Shown in pieces: positions 56,125 through 64,000 of a DNA stretch of 64,000 bases. Source of the stretch: Pseudoclavibacter sp. AY1H1. GTDB lineage: Bacteria; Actinomycetota; Actinomycetes; Actinomycetales; Microbacteriaceae. Location of the stretch: the NCBI RefSeq assembly GCF_002931055.1, contig NZ_PSXX01000003.1, positions 62,001-126,000 on the forward strand, in the 5' to 3' direction. Below the pieces are notes generated by a model. The model made no database searches, had not been told where the DNA came from, and was given only the letters and a program-made list of their open reading frames with translations. Made by a program: the position numbers and the translations under genes. The first letter of the stretch is position 1; each line of letters begins with the position of its first letter.

Positions 56125-58468
56125 AGGTAACCTCGTTGGCGTTGAGCTGGCGTGCGCCGGTCATGGTGTTGGCGTAGCCGAGCAGTTGGACTGCGCCGCC
56201 TGTCGCTTCAGACGGCACGTAGAACATGAGCTGGTTGGTGTAGAGCGTCTCGAACCCGAGTGACGAGGAGCTGGCACCGGCAAGAGCGGCGGTGCGGCCC
56301 TGAACGCTCAGCGTCGCGAGCTGCGTGCGTGCGCTCAGCTTCTCGACCTCCTCGATGGAGACCGCGATGATCGCGCCCCCGTCGAGCGTCTGCACGCCGA
56401 AGGGCGGATCGTCGCTCGCCCGCGTCTGGAATTCGATCCGCGCCGCGTTCGCGTCGATCTCGCCCGAGACCGTCGCCCTGGCATCGGCGATCTGGGTGCG
56501 CAGGGAATCTCCCTCGGGAGAGAAGAGCGCGGCGAACTGCGAGCCGTCGCCGTTGCTGATGACGTCGGCGTAGGCCGCGGCGAGTTCCTCAGGAGCGATG
56601 ACAAGCGGCTGTGCGAGGCCGTCGATACCGGGGGCTCCGATCTCGACGGGGGCCGCCTCCGGCAGGGTCACGTCGGGGGTGAGCTGCACGATGGATGCCA
56701 CCTTGTAGGCGTCGCGGGCCGTCGACTGCGTGAGCATCATGCCGAACGGTGCCGTTGGCGTCTCTCCGCCGGCTTCCCGGACCACGAAGATCGACTTCGG
56801 CCAGGCCTCGGAGGCCTGCGGCACGGCGTAGACGATCTCGCCGGTCGGGAAGGCCACGGGGCCGGGCAGCGCGTTGTCGGCGGCTTTCGCCTTGTACTCG
56901 GCTGCGCGCTCCTGGTAGGCGGCCTGGGTGAATCGCGGCGCCAGCCCATCCGGCTTGTTGGCGGCATCCGCTTCCTGGGCGAGCTTGGCTGCGTCGTCGA
57001 GGATCTCCGTGAGCTGCTGCGCGTTCACGGCGGGCAGTGCCTCGCCCTCGGTGAGGAGCGCCTGGTCAATCGAGGAGGTCGGCGTCGGCGTCGTCGGCGC
57101 ACTCGTCGACCCGCCGAACTGCTCTGGCCAGAAGTCGGCGGAGCATCCGGAGAGCGCAATCGATCCGACGAGCAGCACTGGGATGAGCCTGAAGAGTCGC
57201 TTCGGGGCCTGGCTCCGGTCGCGACCGCGGGGTCGACGCCACTGCTGAGGCTCAGCAGCGGGCGCGTCGCCGGATGGTGCGGTCGCGTCAGGGCCGGGCA
57301 CTCCGCCAGCGGGAGGCTCCCCGCCACCGGTGGAGTCGTCGTCGTCCGACTTGCCTGAGTCCGCCTTGTCCGTGTCGTCGTCCGCTGGAAGCGCTGCCGA
57401 CTCGGACGGGGAGTCGCCGGCATCCGGAGACGATGCCTCCTCCTGGCCGCTCCAGCTGAACGGGTCGTCGACCGCCGGAGCAACGGGTGCGCCAGGTGCC
57501 GGGCTGACTGCTGCTGCCTCGGCGCTCGGGGCCCGGAAGGAAGGGAAGGCGGCAGCCTGGGGCTGCCGGTCCGCCGCGTCGACGGTGGCCGGTGGCGCCC
57601 AGCTGGGCTCCTCGACCGGCCTGAAGCTGTCGTGGTCTGCCTCGACGGATCGAGCGTCGCCTTCGGAGAGCCGGACCGATTCGGCCACGACGCTCTGCGA
57701 CTGCTCGATCGGATCGACCTCGGACGAATCGAGCCCGTCGTCCGCGACCTGCGTTGAGCCTTCGAAGGAGAACGCCGGCGTCGCCGCGGTTCCGCCGTCA
57801 GCGGCGGGCACGACGACCGGGATCTCGGTGGCGAGCTCCTCGCGAGCCTGTCGCTGCGGCTTCGAGCGGCGGCGCATGCTCAGCAGCGCCCAGAGCAGCA
57901 GGCCGAGGGAGATCAGCAGCAGGACTCCGCCGCCGAGCAGGAGCGGACCGGCCATGGGCGCGCGTCCGTCGAGCGGCCAGGAGATGGAGATCTCGTTGGG
58001 CGCGGAGGCCTCCCCGTCCGACTGGACGAGCAGGGCGAAGCCGACGGGAAGCGTCTGCTGCATCTCGAGCTGCCCCTCCCCCTCGTACTCCTGGAACCAG
58101 AGGTCGCTGCCGAGGATGTTGGGGGCCGTCGTCTCATCCGCCGAAGCCTCGCCCGGCGTGAAGACGAGAGCTCCGCTCGTGTCGTCGAGGGTGACGATCT
58201 CGTGCTGCGTCGTTCCGACCCAGCCTGCGATGTCCGCCTGGCGCCCGATCGCGACGCGAATGGGGCCATCGCCGCGGATCGTGATGGATTGCGTGCCAGC
58301 GTGCTCGATGAGCGTGTCGCTGGGGATGACCAGCAACGGCGACTCCTGGGTCAGCGTGCCCGTCGCGACGACCGTGTCGGCCGCCCGCGCTTCCGTGACC
58401 TGCAGCCAGCCGACGACAAGCAGCGCGACACTTCCGAGGAATGCGATCGCGGCTAGGATGAATCTCAC
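56117..58468 (-). CDS. Large multi-domain membrane protein with internal lipobox-like site
   Basis: 783 residues, not recognised. TM1 (about 1-22), an extracytoplasmic beta-rich domain (about 25-165), TM2 (about 172-197), an acidic Ser/Pro/Ala/Asp-rich linker (about 200-410), a third hydrophobic segment (LFRLIPVLLVGSIALSGC, ending at Cys442), then a globular domain to 783. By charge and order TM2 returns to the cytoplasm and the last domain is outside. LSGC matches a lipobox, as if a lipoprotein had been fused to a membrane protein. The GTG start has AAGGAG 8 nt upstream. It precedes and overlaps the CnoX-like gene. Confidence 0.75.
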   Translation of the reverse strand: MRFILAAIAFLGSVALLVVGWLQVTEARAADTVVATGTLTQESPLLVIPSDTLIEHAGTQSITIRGDGPIRVAIGRQADIAGWVGTTQHEIVTLDDTSGALVFTPGEASADETTAPNILGSDLWFQEYEGEGQLEMQQTLPVGFALLVQSDGEASAPNEISISWPLDGRAPMAGPLLLGGGVLLLISLGLLLWALLSMRRRSKPQRQAREELATEIPVVVPAADGGTAATPAFSFEGSTQVADDGLDSSEVDPIEQSQSVVAESVRLSEGDARSVEADHDSFRPVEEPSWAPPATVDAADRQPQAAAFPSFRAPSAEAAAVSPAPGAPVAPAVDDPFSWSGQEEASSPDAGDSPSESAALPADDDTDKADSGKSDDDDSTGGGEPPAGGVPGPDATAPSGDAPAAEPQQWRRPRGRDRSQAPKRLFRLIPVLLVGSIALSGCSADFWPEQFGGSTSAPTTPTPTSSIDQALLTEGEALPAVNAQQLTEILDDAAKLAQEADAANKPDGLAPRFTQAAYQERAAEYKAKAADNALPGPVAFPTGEIVYAVPQASEAWPKSIFVVREAGGETPTAPFGMMLTQSTARDAYKVASIVQLTPDVTLPEAAPVEIGAPGIDGLAQPLVIAPEELAAAYADVISNGDGSQFAALFSPEGDSLRTQIADARATVSGEIDANAARIEFQTRASDDPPFGVQTLDGGAIIAVSIEEVEKLSARTQLATLSVQGRTAALAGASSSSLGFETLYTNQLMFYVPSEATGGAVQLLGYANTMTGARQLNANEVTYG

Positions 58469-58801
58469 TGAGTGACTCCTTCTCGAGTGATTGCGCCGTG
58501 CATCGTTTGTGCGCTCGACGTGCTCCTCTCGCGAGGGTGCCGTCGTCTTCCATGAGGTTCATGGAGACTCTCGACCCCTCAATCTAACGCACCGTGCCCG
58601 CACTTCCCCTGGAATACGCCGGTTTCGCCCCCGAATTCGGTGAATGCGCCCGCGGTCACGTTTCGAGAAGCTGCGATTTCCGGAGAGATGTCTCCGCCAT
58701 TCCGAGCCTCATCAGGGCGCTGTTCGGAGCCGCCGTCTAGACTTCAGGACGTGCGCAGGCGGTCGGCGCGCACCTGCACCCTGACTCACGCGGAGGCGTC
58801 C
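58469..58801. other. 333-bp divergent intergenic region
   Basis: No gene seen. It holds the leader of the minus-strand 783-residue gene, an inverted repeat CGGAGA-GATG-TCTCCG (58681-58696), a TAGACT -10 candidate (58738-58743) for the DivIVA-like gene and its roughly 50-nt leader with GGAGG. Frames running through it lack start signals. Confidence 0.6.
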
Positions 58802-60298
58802 TTGGCATTCGACGACATCAACTTCAACACGGCGATGCGCGGTTACAACCGCGAAGAAGTCGACGAGGTCATCAGGTCACTGCGCACGCAGCTCGCCCAG
58901 GCCGGCAACCAGGACTCCGGTGCGAGCCGCGAGATCGCGGCGATGAGGACCCGCATCAAGCAGCTCGAGTCCGAGCTCAACGAGGTCGGCAATCCCACCT
59001 ACTCCGGCCTCGGCACGAAGCTCGCGGGCACGCTCGCGACGGCCGAGCAGCAGGCGCAGAAGCTCACTGCCGAGGCGCAGCGCGAGGCCGACAAGATCCT
59101 CAGCGAAGCGCACCGGAACGCGGCCCGCATCCACCAGGAAGCCAACGACTACGCGGAGCGGGTGACACGTGAGGCGGATGTTCGCGCCTCGCGCGTGCTG
59201 AGCGATTCCCGCTCGGAGGCCGACAGCCTCCTGGAGAACGCGAAGCAGGAAGCCGATCTCACGCGCACCAACCAGGAGCGCGAGATCGAGACGGTCAAGG
59301 ACCAGGTCACGACCGAGCTGCGCGAGCTGCGCCACTCGACCGATCTCGAGATCAGCGCGCTGCGCGCGTCGGTCGACGAGGAGCTGGCCACGAAGCGTCA
59401 GGCCGTGGAGAACGAGATCGCCGAGTCCGCCGCTCGCCTCGCCGAGCGGCAGCGGGAGATGGAGAAGGCCCGCGCCGACTTCGAACGCGAAGCCGCGGCT
59501 CGCCGCACGCAGATGGAGCACGAGCAGGAGGCGGAGCGCCAGGCAGCGAAGGGCGAGCTCGACGCGCTCCGCGAGGGTTCCGTCCGGGAGATGAACGCGA
59601 AGCGCACGGAGCTCGATGTCGAGCTCTCGAAGCGCCGCAACGCGTTCGAGCAGCAGCTCGTGGCCGCTGGCCGCAAGGCGGAGGCAGCAGCGAAGAAGCT
59701 CATCGACGACGCGACCGAGCAGCTCGCCGACCTCAACCAGCGCAGCGAGCAGGTTCGGCGCGAAGCGGGAAAGATCATGGCGGATGCGCGTCGCCGCGCG
59801 CAGGAGACGCAGGACCAGGCAGAGCGCAAGGCGGCCGACCTGCTCGAGACAAGCAACAAGCAGGCGCGCGAGCGCAACACGGAGGTCGAGCAGCACACGC
59901 AGAGCCTGCTCGACAACGCCGAGCAGCGCCTCTCGGAGCTCCGCGAGGAGCGCGACCAGGTGCAGAGCTACCTCGACCAGCTCAAGCGAGCCTTCTCGCG
60001 TACCGACTTCAGCCTTCCCGAGGCCGACGAGCAGATCACGAAGCGGCCCGCCGCTGACGACACCGAGGCGGCGGCTTCGGGCACCGACGCAGCCGAGGCG
60101 CACGCCTTCGCGCTCTCGAGCGGTGGCTCCCAGCAGGAGCAGGAGACTGCAGCCGACGACGTGAGTGCGACGTCCGAGACATCAAGCGAGCCCGCTGACG
60201 AGAGCACCTCGAAGGACGAGCCGGTCCCTGCTCAGGCCGCGGGCCAGGGCGGCGGACAGAACCCGAGCCAGAAGCGCGGAGGTCCGCGCCAGCGGTAG
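58802..60298 (+). CDS. DivIVA-domain long coiled-coil protein
   Basis: 498 residues. The first 35 match the DivIVA membrane-binding/oligomer head (FDDINFNTAMRGYNREEVDEVI); residues about 60-410 are nearly unbroken heptad-type Glu/Arg/Lys/Ala/Gln sequence, and the last 80 are disordered and acidic. This layout suggests a Wag31/Scy/FilP-type cytoskeletal or polarity protein, larger than plain DivIVA. The start is TTG with GGAGG 6 nt upstream; the frame back to 58640 lies over promoter sequence. Partners are unknown. Confidence 0.87.
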   Translation: MAFDDINFNTAMRGYNREEVDEVIRSLRTQLAQAGNQDSGASREIAAMRTRIKQLESELNEVGNPTYSGLGTKLAGTLATAEQQAQKLTAEAQREADKILSEAHRNAARIHQEANDYAERVTREADVRASRVLSDSRSEADSLLENAKQEADLTRTNQEREIETVKDQVTTELRELRHSTDLEISALRASVDEELATKRQAVENEIAESAARLAERQREMEKARADFEREAAARRTQMEHEQEAERQAAKGELDALREGSVREMNAKRTELDVELSKRRNAFEQQLVAAGRKAEAAAKKLIDDATEQLADLNQRSEQVRREAGKIMADARRRAQETQDQAERKAADLLETSNKQARERNTEVEQHTQSLLDNAEQRLSELREERDQVQSYLDQLKRAFSRTDFSLPEADEQITKRPAADDTEAAASGTDAAEAHAFALSSGGSQQEQETAADDVSATSETSSEPADESTSKDEPVPAQAAGQGGGQNPSQKRGGPRQR

Positions 60299-60338
60299 GC
60301 CCAGCGTGCGATCTCGACCCCTCCCGCGCGTCTAGACT

Positions 60339-60365
60339 CGGATCCCGGCCATCGGCCGGGATCCG
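60339..60365. promoter_or_regulatory. 12-bp hairpin at the AI-2E gene promoter
   Basis: Perfect stem CGGATCCCGGCC/GGCCGGGATCCG with loop ATC. It begins one base after a TAGACT -10 (60333-60338), so it spans the expected transcription start. It may be the terminator of the DivIVA-like gene or an operator/leader structure for the next gene. Confidence 0.55.
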
Positions 60366-60382
60366 ATCAGGGGGAACACCGC

Positions 60383-61429
60383 ATGCGCATCGAGAATCCG
60401 TTCAGGCTGGGCTTCGTCGCGACGGTCGGCGTGCTCGTAGCTCTTGTCCTCGGTGGCATGATCGCCTCGCTGAGCACGATCCTCACCTACATCGGTGCGG
60501 CACTGTTCCTGGCGCTCGGCTTCGAGCCGATCATCGCGTTCCTGGAGCGCCACCGCTGGCCCAGGTGGGCGGCGATCATCTCCTCGCTGGGAGGAGCCGC
60601 GCTCGCCCTCGGTCTTGTCGTGTGGGCGCTCATCCCGAGCATCTCGAGCCAGGTCGAGCAGCTCTCGGCGCGCTACACGTCGATCGTGAACGACCTCGCG
60701 GGCTCGAACGTCATCGAGTGGGTCGACGAGCGCTTCCCGGATCTCCAGGCCCAGGAGTTCGTGACCGACGCGCTCGAGTGGCTGCGCAACAACCTCGCCG
60801 CCATCGGCGGTGGCGTGCTCGAAGTCGGCTTCGGCATCGTGAACGCCTTCTTCGGGGTGCTCATCGTCTTCATCCTCATGCTCTACTTCGTCTCGAGCAT
60901 GAACAGCATCAAGCGCGGCTTCTACCAGCTCCTGCCGGCCTCCCGCCGGGCCCGCACGGCCGAGCTGACCGAGCAGATCACGGCGTCCGTCGGGAAGTTC
61001 GTCCTCGGGCAGCTGGCGCTCGGCCTCGCAAACGGGATCCTGTCCTTCACGTTCCTCTCCATCATCGGCGCGTCGATGCCCGCCGTGTTCGCGATCATCG
61101 CCTTCCTCGGCTCGCTCATCCCCCTCGTGGGAACGCTGTCGGCGTCGGTCATCATCGTCGTGCTGCAGCTGGCGCTCATGCCCGTCGACAGCAGCGTGTG
61201 GTGGATGGCCGCCATCTACTACGTCGTCTACATGCAGGTCGAGGCCTACGTCATCAGCCCTCGCATCATGAGCTCGGCCGTGCAGGTACCCGGCGCCATC
61301 GTCGTCATCGCCGCGCTCACGGGAGGCACGCTCCTCGGGCTCCTCGGCGCTCTCGTCGCGATCCCGATCGCGGCGGCCATCCTCCTCATCGTCAAGGAAG
61401 TCTGGATACCGGCGCAGAACGAGCGCTAG
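60383..61429 (+). CDS. AI-2E family (PerM/YhhT-type) permease
   Basis: 348 residues with about eight hydrophobic segments: a short N-terminal pair, a soluble central insert (about 85-140: VEQLSARYTSIVNDLAGSNVIEW) and a C-terminal bundle (ILSFTFLSIIGASMPAVFAIIAFLGSLIPLVGT). This is the AI-2E transporter superfamily, whose members include Na+/H+ antiporters and signal exporters; substrate not known. GGGGGAA lies 7 nt before the ATG at 60383. Confidence 0.9.
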   Translation: MRIENPFRLGFVATVGVLVALVLGGMIASLSTILTYIGAALFLALGFEPIIAFLERHRWPRWAAIISSLGGAALALGLVVWALIPSISSQVEQLSARYTSIVNDLAGSNVIEWVDERFPDLQAQEFVTDALEWLRNNLAAIGGGVLEVGFGIVNAFFGVLIVFILMLYFVSSMNSIKRGFYQLLPASRRARTAELTEQITASVGKFVLGQLALGLANGILSFTFLSIIGASMPAVFAIIAFLGSLIPLVGTLSASVIIVVLQLALMPVDSSVWWMAAIYYVVYMQVEAYVISPRIMSSAVQVPGAIVVIAALTGGTLLGLLGALVAIPIAAAILLIVKEVWIPAQNER

Positions 61430-61474
61430 CCTCACGGCGGCGCAGGCCGAGCGTTGCACGAACCGTTCTCCACC

Positions 61475-61480
61475 TATGAT
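61475..61480 (+). promoter_or_regulatory. -10 box deciding the metallopeptidase start
   Basis: TATGAT, consensus-like, with TTGCAC at 61454-61459 as a -35 at a short 15-nt spacing. An in-frame ATG at 61476 is part of this box, so it cannot be the start; the GTG at 61488 fits. Confidence 0.6.
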
Positions 61481-61487
61481 TCGAGGC

Positions 61488-62513
61488 GTGCAGAGCATCC
61501 AGTGCCCCCGTTGCGCGTCGCTCGTCATGCTCGAGTCGCTGTCGTGCGACGCCTGCGCGACGCCGATCGCCTTCCACGACGAGACGCAGGTCTTCGTCGA
61601 CGTCAGCGGCGGAGCCGTCCTCCTCGAGGGCAGGCTGTGGCGGGAATGCGGGAACCGGAGCTGGCGGTGCAACTGGCTCGTGGAGGACGGCATCGCGACC
61701 TCGTCATGTCTCTCCTGCAGGCTCGTTCGCAAGCGCCCTGAGTCCGACGACACCCTCGCGCTCGAGAAGCTCGCAGAGGCGAACGCGGACAGGCGGCGCC
61801 TGCTCGCGCAGTGCCTGCACCTGCGCCTCCCCATCGAGAGCTACGCGGAACGTGACGGGGGTCTCGGGTTCGACCTGCTCTCGAGCCGGAGCTCAGGCCA
61901 GCGAGTGTCGATCGGCCACGCGAACGGCATCATCACGATCGACCTGGCCGAGACCCTGGATGCGCACCGCGAAGCGCTCAGAGTGCGTCTGGGCGAGCCG
62001 TACCGTACCCTCCTCGGTCATTTCAGGCACGAGATCGGCCACTACTACCAGGCGATCCTGCTCGACGACGAGACGCTCCTCGACGAGTGCCGAGAGCTGT
62101 TCGGGGACGAGCGCGCGAGCTACCGGGAGGCGCTCGAACGCCACTACCGCCTGGGCGCCCCCGAGGGCTGGTCGGCGTCGTACATCTCCGAGTACGCGAC
62201 GATGCACCCCTGGGAGGACTTCGCCGAGACCTTCGCGCACTACCTGCACATCCTCGGATCGCTCTGGACGGCCGCCGCCTCGAACGTGGTGCTGCAGCCG
62301 GAGACGACCCCGCTCCTCGACTACACGGAGGAGCCCATCGAGCGGGTGCTCGCCGACTGGCACGAGGTCTCGCTGCTCCTGAACCGCTTGAGCAGAGCGA
62401 TGGGCCAGAACGACCTCTATCCGTTCGTGCTGAACGCTCCAACCGAGGTGAAGCTCGGCTTCATGCACCGGATCGTGACGCGGATCACTCGCCGCTCGGC
62501 CACGACGAGCTGA
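61488..62513 (+). CDS. Putative zinc metallopeptidase with N-terminal zinc ribbons
   Basis: 341 residues. Four or more CxxC/CxxxC pairs in the first 75 (CPRCASL, CDACATP, SCLSCR) form zinc-ribbon knuckles. The remainder has HFRHEIGHYYQ (HExxH) and WEDFAETFAHYLHI, whose Glu/His are the third ligand region; this is the Peptidase_Mx-like zincin family as I recall it. No signal peptide. The GTG at 61488 lies 7 nt after a TATGAT -10. It overlaps the convergent hydrolase gene by 29 bp at its 3' end. Substrate unknown. Confidence 0.85.
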   Translation: MQSIQCPRCASLVMLESLSCDACATPIAFHDETQVFVDVSGGAVLLEGRLWRECGNRSWRCNWLVEDGIATSSCLSCRLVRKRPESDDTLALEKLAEANADRRRLLAQCLHLRLPIESYAERDGGLGFDLLSSRSSGQRVSIGHANGIITIDLAETLDAHREALRVRLGEPYRTLLGHFRHEIGHYYQAILLDDETLLDECRELFGDERASYREALERHYRLGAPEGWSASYISEYATMHPWEDFAETFAHYLHILGSLWTAAASNVVLQPETTPLLDYTEEPIERVLADWHEVSLLLNRLSRAMGQNDLYPFVLNAPTEVKLGFMHRIVTRITRRSATTS

Positions 62514-63243
62514 GCGGAAGCGCCGCCGGGTTCGTGCGCTGCACGATCTCCGTCAGCACTCGCTTCGTCTGCTTCTCCCCCACCCACAGGTGCCGACCGT
62601 CGTCGACGGGCACGAGCTCGAGGTTCGGGAGGTGCGCGATACGCTGCGCCGCCTCGTCGGGCTTGAGGAAGTCGTCGTGCTCTGGCACGACCATGACGAC
62701 CGGGATGCGCGCGTCCGCCCAGCGGTCGAGCTCGGCTTGGCTCGTGCGCCGCAGGGGCGGGGACAGCAGGATGAGGCCCTTGACGTCCGCGTGCTCGTGG
62801 CCGTGCTTGAGCGCGAGCTCGGTGCCGAACGACCAGCCGACCAGCCACGGGTTCGGCAGCCTGCGTTCGCGGACGAACGCCATGGCGGCTTCGACATCGG
62901 CGCGCTCGGTCTCTCCGTCACCGAACTCGCCGTCGCTCGTGCCTCGCGGAGAGCTCGTGCCTCGCGTGTTGAAGCGAAGCACAGCCAGGTCCGCCTGCGC
63001 GGGCAGACGCAATGATGCCTTGCGCAGCACGTGCGAGTCCATGAACCCGCCCGCGGTGGGCAGGGGGTGCAGGGTGACCAGTGTCGCGACCGGCTCACGG
63101 CGGAGGGGCAGCGCCAGCTCCCCGACGAGGGTCAGGCCATCGCTCGTGTGCAGCTCGATCTCCTCGCGGCGAGCTGGCAGCTCCGTTCCGCTCCGGATCT
63201 CGATGGACTCGCCAGCTTCTCCGGCCGTCGATGCGTCGGTCAT
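62485..63243 (-). CDS. Alpha/beta hydrolase
   Basis: 252 residues. The strand-loop LVGWSFGTELAL gives the nucleophile elbow (GWSFG), HPLPTAGGFMDS lies near the oxyanion hole, VVPEHDDFLKP carries the acid and DGRHLWVGE the catalytic His. It resembles short acyl hydrolases that often act on small esters or peptides; no signal peptide. GGAGG lies 6 nt before the ATG. Its start overlaps the upstream small gene (ATGA), so the two are coupled. Confidence 0.88.
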   Translation of the reverse strand: MTDASTAGEAGESIEIRSGTELPARREEIELHTSDGLTLVGELALPLRREPVATLVTLHPLPTAGGFMDSHVLRKASLRLPAQADLAVLRFNTRGTSSPRGTSDGEFGDGETERADVEAAMAFVRERRLPNPWLVGWSFGTELALKHGHEHADVKGLILLSPPLRRTSQAELDRWADARIPVVMVVPEHDDFLKPDEAAQRIAHLPNLELVPVDDGRHLWVGEKQTKRVLTEIVQRTNPAALPLSSSWPSGE

Positions 63244-63596
63244 GCCATCCTCCAACAGTGGTTGTGCCAGTGGCGGCGGGCCGCCAAGGCGTGCTCGTCT
63301 CCGAGGATGCCCTCGGCCCGCCAGACGACGACGTGCGCGACTCCCGCCTCGACGGCGTTGGGGCAGCCAGGACACACGTAGTCCTTGACCGCCCGGACCG
63401 CCGAGATCGGCTGCACGGTGTAGGAGACGCCGCGGCGCACCTCCGTGCGGCGCCAGCCCTCGCGGAGACGCTCGAGCTCGTCGGCCTGGTCGCCAGCGCG
63501 GTCGGCGGCAGCCTGCTGCCGCTTCGCCGCGCGACCGCCCTTCGTCCTCGGGGACGGATCACCGCTTGGACGGCGGGATCGGTTCGAGCGGGGCAT
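63240..63596 (-). CDS. Small zinc-ribbon-like protein (often annotated ATP/GTP-binding)
   Basis: 118 residues. A very basic head (MPRSNRSRRPSGDPSPRTKGGRAAK) is followed by VQPISAVRAVKDYVCPGC, GVAHVVVW and ARRHWHNHCW. I recall the same layout in actinobacterial proteins labelled ATP/GTP-binding, but no P-loop is visible; Cys/Cys and His/His/Cys could bind zinc. The ATG lies 7 nt after TAGAAT, so it is probably leaderless. First gene of a pair with the hydrolase. Confidence 0.78.
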   Translation of the reverse strand: MPRSNRSRRPSGDPSPRTKGGRAAKRQQAAADRAGDQADELERLREGWRRTEVRRGVSYTVQPISAVRAVKDYVCPGCPNAVEAGVAHVVVWRAEGILGDEHALAARRHWHNHCWRMA

Positions 63597-63636
63597 GACA
63601 ACCATTCTAGGAAGCTCGTGGGAACCGAGCTGACAG

Positions 63637-63672
63637 ACGACGCCGCGTGACCCTGAGGTCACGCGGCGTCGT
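63637..63672. terminator. 16-bp hairpin at right edge
   Basis: Perfect stem ACGACGCCGCGTGACC/GGTCACGCGGCGTCGT with loop CTGA, 35 nt past the stop of the minus-strand lytic-transglycosylase-like gene and before the promoter of the next minus-strand gene. It probably terminates the former. Confidence 0.8.
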
Positions 63673-63706
63673 GAGGCTGAGCCCAGCGGGCTCGAGGAGA
63701 AGTGGA

Positions 63707-64000
63707 TCAGTACCAGTTGTTGGCTTCCGAGTGCGCCCACGCGCCGCACGGAGTGCCGTAGCGGCCCTTGATGTAGTCGATGCCCCAGCGGATCTGCGTC
63801 TCGGGGTTCGTGCGCCAGTCAGAGCCGTGCGTGGCCATCTTGCTGCCGGGAAGCGACTGTGGGATGCCGTAGGCGCCTGACGAGGGGTTCTCGGCCGCCG
63901 CGTTCCAGCCTGACTCGCGCTGCCAGAGCTTCTCGAGGCAGGCGAACTCGCCGGTACCCCAGCCCATGGACGCGACGACGTCGGCGGCAACCGCCTTCGA
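63707..64000 (-). CDS. Lytic-transglycosylase-like/Apf-type protein, C-terminal part
   Basis: Only the last 97 codons are in the window; the start lies beyond the right edge. The visible part (EFACLEKLWQRESGWN, NPSSGAYGIPQSLPGSKMA, TQIRWGIDYIKGRYGTPCGAWAH, ending NNWY) is the C-terminal domain of aggregation-promoting-factor-like and related secreted peptidoglycan lytic transglycosylases; the Glu in WQRESGWN is the expected catalytic acid. Two Cys could form a disulfide. The signal peptide would be outside the window. Confidence 0.88.
   Translation of the reverse strand, partial: SKAVAADVVASMGWGTGEFACLEKLWQRESGWNAAAENPSSGAYGIPQSLPGSKMATHGSDWRTNPETQIRWGIDYIKGRYGTPCGAWAHSEANNWY

Overview
The window is GC-rich, densely packed actinobacterial chromosome. 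Gene content points to a member of the Micrococcales, most likely Microbacteriaceae: GatCAB instead of a glutaminyl-tRNA synthetase, NAD-dependent LigA, oligoribonuclease, a fused YkoEDC-type ECF transporter behind a TPP riboswitch, GlgE, TreY/TreZ, a DivIVA-domain coiled-coil protein, and many genes whose start codon sits 5-8 nt behind a TANNNT -10 box with no Shine-Dalgarno (leaderless). I see no transposase, integrase, phage gene, rRNA or CRISPR array. The genus is not determined.

Layout. 1-6.1 kb: an Orn/Lys/Arg decarboxylase cut by the left edge, a divergent TetR/CPBP-protease pair around a clear operator, an unrecognised CxxC protein and an SGNH hydrolase. 6.1-8 kb: a broken tRNA-like sequence, an orphan membrane protein, tRNA-Arg(TCT), orn and tRNA-His(GTG). 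8-15 kb: small metabolic and regulatory genes (EamA exporter/LysR pair, trpF, methyltransferase, a deaminase with a changed zinc ligand, GntR plus membrane protein, zincin). 15-18.9 kb: TPP riboswitch-ykoE-ykoD-ykoC-kinase operon on the minus strand. 19.3-25.7 kb: glgX-treY-treZ, turning alpha-glucan into trehalose. 25.8-26.1 kb: a duplicated 147-bp intergenic repeat. 26.2-31.3 kb: DUF2277 gene, dinB, fadD and a lysine-rich repeat protein. 31.4-41.4 kb: gatCAB, a very Pro/Gly/Gln-rich protein, ligA and mnmA. 41.5-47 kb: TetR-regulated drug exporter, a second MFS gene and an ABC exporter. 47-55 kb: cysteine desulfurase, a second glgX, glgE and glgB. 55-64 kb: a CnoX-like thioredoxin/TPR protein with a large membrane partner, the DivIVA-like protein, an AI-2E family permease, a metallopeptidase, an alpha/beta hydrolase pair and the end of a lytic-transglycosylase-like protein.

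How the genes fit together. The main metabolic theme is storage glucan and trehalose. GlgE and GlgB build branched alpha-glucan from maltose-1-phosphate; one or both GlgX proteins remove branches; TreY and TreZ convert the linear chains to trehalose. The two halves lie about 23 kb apart, and TreS, maltokinase and GlgA/GlgC are not in this window. A second theme is translation and RNA housekeeping (gatCAB, mnmA, cysteine desulfurase, orn, two tRNAs). Terminator-like perfect hairpins mark most convergent ends.
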